Source: Coniella vitis
Lineage: Eukaryota > Ascomycota > Sordariomycetes > Diaporthales > Schizoparmaceae
Length of the DNA: 64,000 nucleotides
Reading direction: 5' to 3'
Assembly: GCA_011317545.1 (NCBI GenBank)
Contig: WUJK01000004.1
Location: 372,001 to 436,000 of the forward strand
Shown here: positions 43,165 to 54,500 of the stretch, piece by piece
How positions within the stretch are numbered: the stretch's first letter is position 1
Layout of the letters: each line of letters begins with the position of its first letter
The notes under the pieces: model-generated
What the model was told of the DNA's origin: nothing
Database searches by the model: none
The model's input: the letters and a program-made list of their open reading frames with translations, nothing else
Position numbers and translations under genes: made by a program

Positions 43165-43819
43165 CAGAAGCACACAAGCAGCTACAGCCAGGCAAACAAG
43201 CAATCCATCCAGTTTGAAAGATTGATCCACTAACATACCTGCCCTTTTATTTCCTTTCCTATAGTCTACACAAACACAAGAAACGCAACATCCACATCAA
43301 GTACAAACGATAGCGGCTACAACACATCGCTCCTCTTTGACCTCACGCAGAGCACGGATTCCGCACCGGGTGTGTACGGTCTTGCAGTGTCGGACCCTGG
43401 GGAGTTGTACGGAGTTTCCTTTCGTGTGTTTGCTGTGTTGGGATACCAGGAATACGATTTTGCTATTGCGAATGGTTTGTTATGGTTTCCTTTTTTTTGT
43501 TGCTTTCTCTCCCTAAGCCTCCTTATCATCTGCCCGTCCTTCATTCAATTGATTTCTGAGTGTGCGACGCATAGCTCTGGACTTCGAGGGAGGGACTTGC
43601 ATGGCGCTGTGCTAACGTGTTGCTTGCGTCTTCTGCACAGGCTTCGTCTACCACTCACTCACGTCTGCACTCCAACACTGGTTTGCGTGTCTGGATACCG
43701 TCAATGGGACACAGGGTTACTTTTTGAGCTGGGGCGTGTTTACAGGGTCCGATGGAGCGCCGGATGGATGTTTCGTGACAAGTGTTGTGCAAACGTTTGG
43801 GAACGCGACTGCGACGTAG
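42781..43819 (+). CDS. Small secreted protein, unknown (possibly DUF7907-like)
   Basis: Three exons, 42781-43048, 43265-43474 and 43641-43819, join in phase to 218 residues. The N-terminus MKTLFFKMLVTVITALLGLT, ending near ISASA, is a clear signal peptide. The mature protein has YFYLSAQVDGAYLPILAVSN, NTSLLFDLTQSTDSAPGVYG, a GYQEYDFAIANGF block and WFACLDTVNGTQG, and ends with DGCFVTSVVQTFGNATAT. There are several N-glycosylation sequons and two cysteines that could pair. The layout (FDL..., GF..., W-x-x-C..., P-x-x-C) loosely recalls fungal DUF7907 proteins, but I am not sure. The first intron holds a GA microsatellite. The role is unknown; cell wall or effector-type functions are possible. 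Confidence 0.6.
43116..43164. repeat. (GA)n microsatellite inside an intron
   Basis: About 49 bp of GA repeats with one AA interruption lies in intron 1 of the secreted-protein gene. Length change here would not alter the protein but could affect splicing. Confidence 0.95.
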
Positions 43820-45369
43820 CCACCGATGGATGCGTGGCGTTTTGCTCTGCCGTCATTGACAAATGACAGAGGGCAGCCTGTTGGGATAGTTTGCACTGGT
43901 GGTGCTCATCCGTGGTCAGCAGACGAATCGATGGTAAATGGAACCTGGAGGATTGCAGATCATGGGGCTCTTTTTTAAATATCAAATGTTCAGTGTAGAC
44001 TGACAGGATTTAATACACCCTTCCACAAATTACATGCACCTGCATGGAATAGCCAGCTATGAGAGCTTGAGGAAGAGATGATGGTGGTATCGCAATACAC
44101 TGTTGCTCGCCACCACACACCCGAGTATTTACAGCGACGCCTCGCCCTTAGCCGGGGTCTTGGGCTTGAGAATAGACTGCTGCGTTATGGACGCCACGAG
44201 GGTGCCATTTCCTGAGATCAGCAACCGACAGATCCTTGAGTGCGTCCAGTCGGCATTGGCGAGATGTAGTTGGCTTACCTGCAATCATTCAGCCTACCGA
44301 TGCTCCAAAAAAGCATCCGAGATGATTGATCCAACCGGGCGGGAAAATGCGTCGTTGAATCGTTCAAGCCTCCCGTTCAACCAATTTGTTTCCTTGTAGG
44401 ACTGCGTGCTGGGGCCACTCTTTGGCCAAGTTGGTCCAGGCTGGTCCTGGTGTGCTATAAATGCTCTTGACAGAGGAGCCTCGCAATTCCTCCCCGCGAT
44501 TCCTGGTCTTCAGGCTCAACCTTGACACAGTCACCGATTGGGCCCGTGGAAATCGGCGAAGTACCAACTACCTGAGGAGAGAACAATATGTTAGTCTATG
44601 CTCAAAGCTTGAGAATACAGAAGTGCGTAGATTCTTGACCCAGTGCAGGCTGATTCACTGGAAGCACTGCTTGAGGGATTTGTCCAGACACATTCATCTG
44701 GTGATCGGTGTCACGACTGAGGGTATGCAGTCTTGAGCTCGCAGACAGGCTCTTTTCGATGCCGGTGTTGATTGTTGAAGATTGTCAAAGGCCTGAAGCG
44801 AGCAGTGCACTATTTCACAGCGTCTGGTAGATTTAATGGCCGTATACACAGTATCACTGCCGTGGGGGGTCGATGAGGAAGTGCAAGTATTAGCAAGCTG
44901 GATGACTGTGACATGCTGGCTCCCAGGTGTCTCAGAGTGCTCTTTGAGCGCCAGGCAGCCATTGCTTGATATGCCCATTTCTTACCAATGCTGGGTACTT
45001 GGTACCTACACAAATACCTAAGCTCTGTCAGAGGAAGTCTCGGAGGCCGGAGTGTCTAGGTACTTGTGTACTTCCAACGCACTTACATAAGAACATTGCT
45101 TCCAAGGCTACCATGTGATGGTGAAGTCCACGGGTATTCTGCCTCTCTTTCTATGAGGTGGCATTGACGTGCAGATTCCTCGCCAAGCAGTGAACAAGGT
45201 GAAGACCAAAACTCATCAAGTAGATACCTAAGTACGTCTACAACGTGATTGGTAGGTAAACATTGGATATGTTACAAAGTGCAACTGGCTCAACCATTTG
45301 GTGACGCCGTCACTGACACAGAGACAGAGTAAGGAAACCATCCACCCACTGCCGTTGCCTCCGTCGAAC
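43820..45369. other. Intergenic, no gene supported
   Basis: A minus-strand stretch around 44200-44400 gives short hydrophobic peptides interrupted by stops and may be a very old coding remnant. I could not assign it. TACCTA/TAGGTA-type repeats occur at 45000-45260. Confidence 0.4.
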
Positions 45370-47796
45370 TCAAGCCTTCTCGCCTTTGCCATCTTTGGAG
45401 TTCATCTCAACCAATGGAATCGCTGTTGTGGCATTGACCACCGCGTCGACAGCAGCTGTTTGCACAATCGCTGCCTCAGGAGCCACCTTTTCGCTCTTCC
45501 TGTCTTCCCGAGCCTTGGCCTGCATCCTCAGGTGATGGCCGCGGTAAAAGTGCAGCGCCATCATGGGCGAGAACGCAAAGAACACGACGCCAAAGACGAC
45601 ATATGTCCAGCCGAGCCCCATCTTGTCAATCATGGTCTGAATGGCCGCCGAGGCCACCGCCCCCAGCGCGCATCGCGTCAAGTTGCTTGCCGCCATGACA
45701 GCACCCGCCTGTGCTTGTGAGATATCCATCAGGAGCGCATTCGTGGTGGCCATCACTCCGTTGAGCCCCACGCCCATGAAGAAAAGCAACACGCAAGGCG
45801 CAGCAATGCTCGTCTTTTTCTCGAGCACCCAGCCCCAACAAACGATACCCGCCGTGGAGATCAAGAGAGGAGCAATGGTGATTTCCAGACGGGCACGCTC
45901 GACGTTGACCTTGTTCATGTCAACTTCCTGGCCAGCTTCAAGGTTGATACCCGCGCGAGCTATGTATTTCTGGAAGTTGCGGTTCATCTGTTTGCCAAAC
46001 AGGGCAGTGGAGATCATGGCACCACCTGCCAGCGGCAAATACATGATGCCAACCATGACGGAGTCGTAGCCATAAATGGCCTTGAACTGGGTCGGGAGTT
46101 CGGTTGCAATGGCTTGGAATCCAGCAAAAATGAGACCGACATAAAACAGCAAGCAGAATCGCTCGCGAGTCAACAGAATCCTCACAGCGGCCGTCAGCGA
46201 CAAATACATTGTCCGCTTGATGCTATGCTGTCCTCGCAGACGGGCTCTCTCATCCGCCGCAGTCTGCGTCCATTCTGGTCGTGCCTTCTGGCCCTTCTGG
46301 ACAATCTGTGCGACGCTGCGGTAGCGTTTGGGCGGCTTTGCTGATGCGTCGCCTACAATGAACCGACATGTTTCCGGGAAGAATAAGGCGATCATGACGA
46401 AGGTGAAGGCACCAGCGATGAGAAGAAACCAGAAAATCGACCGCCATCCCAGATACTGCGTGAGCAGTCCACCAATCACGGGTCCCAAAGTGGGCGCAAA
46501 AATGACTGGCAGAGCAACGAGAGCGGCATAGCTGCCCCTTTCCGCACTCGTCACAATATCCGCCACGACAGCAGATGCAATAGCGATGGTGGGGCTGGCA
46601 CCGATTGATTGCAGGATACGAAAGCCCATGAGCTCCTTGTAGTCGTGGCAGAGGGCAATCATGACGCAAGAAACCATGTAGATGGCAAAACAGGCGAGCA
46701 TAGCCGGTCGGCGACCCACGACGTCTGCGAGCCCGCCAATGAGCATGGGCGAGATGGCCATGAAGATCATGTAGACACTGACGGTCAAGTTGATTGCAGA
46801 GCGGGAGACGCCAAAGTCGCTGACGAGCTCGGTGAGGGAGGGCAGGTAAACCTGCATCGACAGCGGCGCAAAAACGGATGCCGAGGCAGCACCCAAGACA
46901 ATAAGTCGCTTGGAGCGGGCAGGAAAGGCGGAGAATGGGGCTTCGTTTCTGATTTCTTGGTCTTGCTCCTCATGGAAAACACCGGCCTCAACGTCAATGT
47001 GCTCGTTGAGAACGCCGTTGCCTTTTGACTTGGGAGCCTCGTCTAGTTGTTCAAGCACAGTAGACGCGGCCGAATGCGTGGCTGAACGGGAACTGGCGCG
47101 AGAGGCGCTCATGTGGTTGTCGTGGCCGACGTCCTTTTCGTTGGGCACAGACTTGGCTTCGGACTTTTCGTCCGAGTCTTCACCTGCAAGTTCGTCTTGC
47201 TCTTCCTCCTCCAGCCTCGAGTCCGTCACATCCATTTCAGGCACCTGCAGTGTCATATCTAGGCCTTCGTTGGCGCCAAAGTCAAAGTTGGTGTACGATG
47301 CGCGGGACACGCGAGCAGAGGCCGGGACAGACAGTGCGGAGCTCCTTCTGAAAGAACCTTGCTCGGTTGCATAGCCATTGACGATTGTCGACGCATCCAT
47401 CGATGGGTTGGCGGAGTGCCCTTGGTTTTGATTTTCGTTGCTGGTGACTTGAGCATCTGGAGCGTGTTGGTTTTGAAAGCTTTGAGGGCGACCGTACGTG
47501 GACCAATGCTGGATTCCTTGTTGTTGTTGTTGCTGCTGCTGCTGCTGCTGGCGATGATACGGCTCTTCGTCCTCCTCCTCGGCAATGGCTGGTTCATGAG
47601 GCTGCGGCAGGCCATCTTCGGGGATGTACTGCGAGTCGCGAGTGGGCTCTGCACTGATGATGGCGTCGACGACAGTATCCCAAGTGGCGGACCGCACGGA
47701 GCGTATTGAGTTACGCGAGCCTACCGAATGGATGGATCGCGGTGAGCCCGGCGATGATGGGTAGCTAAAGGACCCACGAGGTCCTCGGTACGACAT
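45370..47796 (-). CDS. MFS transporter, DHA1 (drug:H+ antiporter) type, long N-terminal tail
   Basis: This single exon encodes 808 residues. After about 290 cytosolic residues (Ser/Arg-rich start, an 11-Gln run, acidic stretches) the 12-helix core begins at KRLIVLGAASASVFAPLSMQ. DHA1 signatures include GGLADVVGRRPAML between helices 2 and 3, the helix 5 antiporter segment GPVIGGLLTQYLGWRSIFWF, and GRxP/RGSYAAL-type loops. A central loop of about 100 residues separates the halves. It is a plasma-membrane exporter by family, similar to Qdr/Dtr-type proteins. It lies about 3.8 kb from the NR-PKS on the same strand and could export the pathway product, though the gap and generic family make that only a possibility. 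Confidence 0.85.
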   Translation of the reverse strand: MSYRGPRGSFSYPSSPGSPRSIHSVGSRNSIRSVRSATWDTVVDAIISAEPTRDSQYIPEDGLPQPHEPAIAEEEDEEPYHRQQQQQQQQQQQGIQHWSTYGRPQSFQNQHAPDAQVTSNENQNQGHSANPSMDASTIVNGYATEQGSFRRSSALSVPASARVSRASYTNFDFGANEGLDMTLQVPEMDVTDSRLEEEEQDELAGEDSDEKSEAKSVPNEKDVGHDNHMSASRASSRSATHSAASTVLEQLDEAPKSKGNGVLNEHIDVEAGVFHEEQDQEIRNEAPFSAFPARSKRLIVLGAASASVFAPLSMQVYLPSLTELVSDFGVSRSAINLTVSVYMIFMAISPMLIGGLADVVGRRPAMLACFAIYMVSCVMIALCHDYKELMGFRILQSIGASPTIAIASAVVADIVTSAERGSYAALVALPVIFAPTLGPVIGGLLTQYLGWRSIFWFLLIAGAFTFVMIALFFPETCRFIVGDASAKPPKRYRSVAQIVQKGQKARPEWTQTAADERARLRGQHSIKRTMYLSLTAAVRILLTRERFCLLFYVGLIFAGFQAIATELPTQFKAIYGYDSVMVGIMYLPLAGGAMISTALFGKQMNRNFQKYIARAGINLEAGQEVDMNKVNVERARLEITIAPLLISTAGIVCWGWVLEKKTSIAAPCVLLFFMGVGLNGVMATTNALLMDISQAQAGAVMAASNLTRCALGAVASAAIQTMIDKMGLGWTYVVFGVVFFAFSPMMALHFYRGHHLRMQAKAREDRKSEKVAPEAAIVQTAAVDAVVNATTAIPLVEMNSKDGKGEKA

Positions 47797-50700
47797 GACT
47801 ATTTCTTTTTTCTTTGATGTGTTTGTCGACAGGATTGTGTGGAGGAATGATTAGGGAAGCGAGGGAGTTGAATGTCTCACGATCGAGTCCGACAGTAGGT
47901 TTGATGCTTCACTGATGGAGTGGATGGTGAATAGTCAACGGTGATGACAAGGCCGACCATGGAACGTCTCAAGGATGCCGTACTCTTGCCCTGGAGTACT
48001 GAAAGACCAGGACAAGGAGAGACTATGCTTGGCTCACGTTCACCAGAAGCAAGAGTGAAGCCACGACTTCTCGATGGCCCAGCAAGATAGGCCGAGATGA
48101 CCGGTCCCTTTGTGGTGGCAACCCCATCAACAATATGCCATTCTGGCCTTGGCTCCTTCAGCCCAGAAACCACGTTTTTCTTCATCACCTGAAGGCCATC
48201 CAACTCCGTGCGCCGGTTCTCGAGCCCACCACAGCCTCCGTGGCCCTTCCTGCCCCCCTGGGACCCCCGACGACGGTGGCCATTATCTTCTTGAACATCG
48301 GCACTTGAAGTGATTACATCGCCGACAAGACGGCCCAGAGGGTAAGGCGGTGCGTGCTGTTCATGTGGAGTCGTGGGCCTGGGGGAAGACTTCTTCATGC
48401 ATGACCGGTGGTTGCAGGCCCTTGCAAGAACCGACATCGATCCACCTTCCAGAAGCATGCAAGAGGGCGTGGGATTATACATGTATTTTTTTCCCATTCC
48501 CCTTCACCCACCCTCCCTCCTCTGGGGGCCCCAGATCGCCACAGGGGGGGTCCGTCACTACCGTGACAGGGCCTCGTAGCGTGCGTTGTGCATGTTTTTG
48601 CTGGTGGCTGTTCTTGAGTCTTTGCTGCGGCTGATCAGATCTCACTGCTCGATATCCCTCCCTTCTCGGGAATTATTGACTTCACCCTGGTCCTGCTGCG
48701 GCAGGTCTCGGGTTTCCAGGGAACCAACGGTCACGATGGAAAGAAGTGCATATTGGGCGGCACTCTCGTCGACTCGATCAGCACTTGAAGGATTCCTGTG
48801 AAGAATTGTCTGCACTCTACACCATTCCAAGACGGCAGTCACCATCAAAACATATGAATTCGTTGAAGCTGACGAAGTGTTTGTGCAGGCTCCTCTTGCG
48901 CCACGTAGTACATACAGGATGTACAGCACACCGTTTCATGCAGACCGCCCCCTCCCCTGCAAACGACCCATTTCTATCCTCTTGCGGCAACACAAGCGAC
49001 TCCCGATCCGCCGACGTACCCTCAGCGGCGCGTGGCTGACTTCACTCTGGCGTCTAGTGGTTTTCCCGCCTGCGATGATAAGACCATACATACAGAATTC
49101 AAGGAAAATCAGAATGGGAGTCAAAAATACGCTTCTAGAATCAAAAGAGTGTGCCATCTTGCATTTTTATGTCATGCACTCTTGACGAAGGGAGGGTGGG
49201 TGGCTTTGACGGCTCGCGGCTATGCACAGGCATCTTGGGTGCCCGGGGCCGGCGCAAGGCAGGCAGGCACTCATTTTGCCCCAATTCCGCTGTCCACAGA
49301 CCATACTTCATCAGCGCGCATCCAGCCAGCGAGGCAAACACACATCGGCTTTACCGATAGCCTGCACCGGACATTCTGTGGTGCTGATTGTCGGCGTGCG
49401 GCCTCTCCCAGACAGCGGCTTCTTTTGGCGTTGCAGTTGTGGCCAGCAACTGCAGGCGGCAGACATACGAAAAGGGCGCGACCGAATTCCACTTGCCTGG
49501 TAGGGCAGGTAGCTAAGGTGGGTTCATATGTTGGTAGGTCATACCTCCCTCGACCGTCCCGCTGGAATGCTTTCTCGGGCAGATGAGCCTTTCTCCCATG
49601 TGCGTATGGGGACTCAAGTGTATTTGCCACGGTGCTGATGCACGATTATGAGTGACTAATGAATTGAGTAGGTTAGCTTTACTTTTTGATGTGCTTGCTT
49701 GGGTGTCGTAAGCAGTCTTTAGCATTATTGACCACAACAAGTCGATAACAGCTGAGAATGAGAAACCTACAACGAATAGGCAGTTTGTGTTAAGGTTTAG
49801 GCAGCTGGTTAATCAAGTATCACTTGTCTCCCGCCATATGTAAGTAGCATACATAATACTCCGTCCTCCATGAGGTTCCTGTCTTGGACTGAACCTCCAC
49901 ATCCAGAAATGGCCATTCGCGGGTCGTCGCAGTTGGGATATTGGGACACTGGCCGGCATCTCCGTCCCCATAAACCCCCGCGTTGCCTGCTTGCTTTGAT
50001 TACTGAGCACGTGGTTCTCCTCATGGTACACATACGAGTCTCATCGGCCGTCGCCACGTTGTTATCAAGGATGAGGATGAGAAGGTGGCCGAGCGGATGC
50101 GTGGCATCGGTAGTACGGAGGATGACAGGCAGTAACTACCAGCCTTTTTTTTTATTTTGGAAAAAAAAAAAAACAATAACCCAAAATGGAACTTGAATGA
50201 TCCTTGCGTATGATCTCCTATTCTGGCTGCTGAGATATATGTGTGGACGTTATCGTGTTCATGAACAGGCTGGCAGTTGGGAGGTCAAGATACATACCCG
50301 TTGTTTTTCCGGCAATGCCCATACATATGGTTCGATGACATCGCTCTGGAGGTCCTGGGCAGGTTACATCGTGATAGCTGCTATCATAGGGTGAGGGGCG
50401 ACGTTTTGTTGTTGTTGGTTCTCTATTGGCTTATGGCGTTTTGATGTGTTGACCTCGAGGTTTTGTTTGTCATGAGATGGGGGAGTGATGATGACTGGCT
50501 CCCTTGTTTGGGGGAAGGATATCAGGGATTGATGTGAGCACGGATCAAGCCCAGACTGATATCGAGCCTCACATGCGTTTCCGTCACTGAGAACCTACAC
50601 GGACACGGGCTACCGAGAGTGCCTACCTTTGATTGAGAGATGGTGGGTAAACGAACGAGTGACAGACAACATTTGAAAAGTTCCGTGCAGTGGGGGGGGG

Positions 50701-51597
50701 GGAGACGGGCGGATGTCGGCGGGCTAAGAGGCGGGCATTTCCCGATGGGTGTAGTAGGGCTCGGGCGGTTGTTTGCTTTTGTAGGGTTTGCTTTTATCAA
50801 TCAGCGAAATTCAAGTCTCTGGTGAGGGATTCTTTTTGGGAGTGGCCGGTTTGGGTAGTGGGTAGTTTGGTAGATTTACTGGTGTGTGTTGGAGTGTTGA
50901 TGGCGGTGGTGGAGATGCCTCATTCTGCGTTGAGGAAGAATGAATGGTTGGTGAGTAGATGAAGATGCTTGGGGGGTTGGACGATATACACTTCTAATTT
51001 GCAAGACAGACGTATCTACCACCTCTGGACGTGGTTGAACAGGTAGATATACACACGTATAACATCGCAGAGACACGATGAAGTTGCAAAATATGAAGAT
51101 GGGATAATTCAACCGCAAAAGTAAATGGGCAAGCAACAAACCACAACGGACCGGGCACGCGAGAGTGACATAGCGTGATTGTAAGAGGCAGTTTATTTGT
51201 TCAAGTTCTTTGAAGGCTCGTTGGCATGATCCGTTCACGAAACCTTTCACAAAACATGCACGATGTAGCCCGCCAAAGGAGACGGATTGCCCATGAAATG
51301 ACCAAGAAACTCAAATTAAATCTACAAACAAAAAGACTTCTATCAGATTCAGTAAAAGAAAAAACCTTGAAATCCCTTTTCGCCCAACCCGAACGCATAT
51401 TTGTTACAAAAGCACAAAAGAAAGAAACCAACCAAACAATGTAAAACACAACCACCAATCCACATGTAGGAGAGGCCGGTTGGAAAGAAGACAAGAAGAA
51501 AAATAGCCTCAAGGTTCAAAGATAACGTAAAGAAAAGACCCAATCTAGCAGAAATGTTTGTGTAATTTTGACAATCTCTTGTTTCCCCGTATCAAAC
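47797..51597. other. Long intergenic between MFS and NR-PKS genes
   Basis: I see no gene. Frames of up to about 200 codons on either strand (47877-48497, 49032-49586) have no domains, splice context or sensible composition. A G-run (50692-50701) and an A-run (50160-50172) are present. The left part should contain the MFS promoter and the right part the NR-PKS 3' end. Confidence 0.5.
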
Positions 51598-54500
51598 TTA
51601 CTCCTGGGCATTGAGGTAGGGCAGCGCCTCGCGAATGCAACGGTGCAGTTCCGCAACCTTTTGAATAATCAAGTCAGCACATGCAACCATCAAACAAAAT
51701 AAAAGGACAAGGACAAGCAAAACTCACATCAGGAGGGACAGGCATCGACAAGTGATCCGCCTCTGCCACAAGAATCTTGATCTCCTCACCCACAAACTTG
51801 TCCCATCCATTGGGACCCAGGTCTCCTTCCTTCTTGCTTGGCACCGCCCACGCCACAGGGCCCAGGCTAGGGTCCATCATAAAGTTCTCACCAGACTCCG
51901 TCCGCACATTCAACATGGCCATCATCCCCAGCACCTTCTGGTCCGACTTGGCCCGCTCGACCAGCCCCCTGCGTCCCCAGATGATGCAGACACGCTCAGG
52001 CCGATCCTCTTCACGCATCGGCTCCGGGTCATAGTGGCATACAGCACGCACGATTTGCCGCTGGTGCTGCTGTGCAAACTGCGACGCCATGCTGCTCGTC
52101 CAGAACGAACGCTTGTCAGGCGGGGAGAGACGCATCAGCACCGCCAGACCTTGCTCGGGGACACTGTCAATCGTGTCGATCATGGAGCGAGGGCAGCACA
52201 TGTCAATCAGCAAGAGACCCTGCAGCTTGCGGCCTGTAGCGGCAAGCTGCCGCGCCACTTCGTAGCTGATTGTTGCACCGCCTGAATACCCGCCAATGAG
52301 GTAGGGACCCTGAGGACGCATTTTGATAATGGCTTCGACGACAAGGCTGGCGAGGCCTGGAATACCTGTCTTGCGAGAGAGCTTACCCGGGCAACGGAGG
52401 AAGGGGGATTCGATGGCGTAAACGGGGAGGCCTGAGGGGAATGGGGGCAGGTGGATGTAGGTGGCTGCTGTGCCAGAGCCGTCGGGAATGAGGAACAAGG
52501 GAGTTTCCTTCGAGGTAGGCTTGCCTTGCATGAGGACAATCTTGGCCTTGGGAATGGTGGCGTAGTCGATGTTCTCAGGGTCCTCTTCCTCAAACTTGAA
52601 GACAGACATGTCTTTGACGAGGGAGGCCGGGTCGACGGGTAGCTTGGCGGCTACGGAAGCAAGGGCCTTCTTGGCAGGAGTCTTCTTGACGGGTGGAGCC
52701 GGCGTCGGTGCTGGGGCGGCCTTCTTCACAACTGGAGTGGGGGCGGGCGTTGGCTTGACCACTTTCACTGGTTCAGGCTTGGGTGCGGGAGGAGGAGGAG
52801 CAGCAGCAGCAGCGACAACAGGCTCCTCGGCGTCGGTGACATCGGTGTCATCCTGCACGGGAGACGAGCGACCAGACGAAGAGCCAACCGAAGAAGCAGC
52901 TTCGACACCAGCAAACTCGCGGCGAATGTCGCCAATTGTGGGGAACTCAAAGACGAATGTCGGTGGAATCTCAACACCCGTCTCGTTCTTGAGCGTAGCG
53001 CAAATCTGGATGGCCATGATGGAGTCCACGCCAAGCTCGGTCAGGATAGCCTCGTCGACCAGCTCGTCAACACCCGTGCCGGTCTCAGTGGCTATCGCCT
53101 CGAGGAAGGTCTCGAGGACGTTACGGCCGTTGGAAGATGCCTTGGGTGCGGCGGGTGCTTCGTCAAGAGACTCAATGTCCTGCTCGACTGGGTCGTCAAA
53201 GTCTTCGTCAGCGACAACCTCATATTCCTCCTCGTCAGCATCTTCTTCCTCGTCCTCGTCCTCGTCCTCTCCGTCTTCCGCGCCAGGCTCGCCGTAGACG
53301 TCCTTGAATTCTTCGCGGAGAGCGCCAATGGTGGGATACTCAAGACCCCACGTGGCCGAGATGTCGTAGCCGGTAGCGCTCTTGACGGCAGCAGAGATTT
53401 GGATAGCCATGATGGAGTCAATACCAATCTCGCCCAGCACAGCATCATCCGTCAGCTCAGAGACATCGGTAGCAGTCTCAGAAGCGATGGCGCCCAGGAG
53501 AATGTCGAGCACACTGACAGGCCCACCAGCGGCAGCCTTCTTGGCCGCCTTCCTTGGCTTGGGCGCCGCGGCTTTCTTGACCGGAGCAGGCTTGGGAGCA
53601 GCGGCGGGTTTGGGTGCAGCGGCAGCAGGCTTAGAAGCAACCGCTTTGGCGGCGGCGGGAGCACCTGCAGCAGACGGCTTACCGAGGGCCCTTTCCAGAG
53701 TCGCGTACTCGACCTGGTGGAAGTGCAGGTTCGAGCACTGCATAATCATGCGATTGCCCGCCTTGACGTCGAATACAAAAACGTCGCAGATGAAGCTTTC
53801 GCCCTCGTTCTTGGTGACGCGAACGTACGAGTAGTAGTTGTTGCCCGCGACCAGCTCGGCTGTTTGCTCACTCTTGTCGAAGCCGCCCATCATAAACATC
53901 TTGCCCTCGGGTCGCTCAGGGTTCACGTTGGCGACGAACCCGGCAAGGTGGACCAAGCTGTCGCTCCAGTAGGGGCTAGACTTGGCTTTGGAATCGGTTG
54001 GATCCTGCTGGAGGACAACTTGAGCAACGGCCTCGGTAAAGTCGGAGGAGATGTAGGCTTCCTGGAGACCCATGTAAGGACCGGCATACTTGACGGTGTT
54101 GCTAAAGAGGCTGTAGAAGATGGAAGGCTTGAAGCGGTGGCCATCTCCTTCCTTGGCCAACCGGATAACATCATTCATGCGGGCCTGAACAAAGTATGAA
54201 GCCTTGTCCCAGTCGCCCTGGAGCTTCTTGTTGTCGACAACCTGGAACTTGCAGCTGCCGAGCTCGAAGGACATGGGGCCGTTGGACACCTTGAACTTGG
54301 CCATCAAGGTCTTGTCGGTAGGCATGGTGATGGTGGTGATGATCTCGGCAGTTGACTCACCCGTGGGCATGCTGAAGGGGCGGTTGAAGGACGGTGTCAA
54401 TAGAGCAAGGTCGACATTCTTCTTGCCAAGGGCCTCGAGAGTGTATTGGGCTCCCTCCATACCCATTTCGCAAAACACACCGCCAGGGCAGACAGGCACA

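Noticed and set aside
44200..44400. Possible rhomboid-like remnant on the minus strand
   Set aside because: Only a short hydrophobic resemblance, with stops in between; no GxSxA or catalytic His could be identified.
47877..48497. A 206-codon minus-strand frame upstream of the MFS gene
   Set aside because: Composition is not protein-like, with no domain, and it lies where the MFS promoter is expected.
49032..49586. A 184-codon plus-strand frame between MFS and NR-PKS
   Set aside because: No homologous motif, a non-ATG start and Arg/Ser/Ala bias from a GC-rich stretch.
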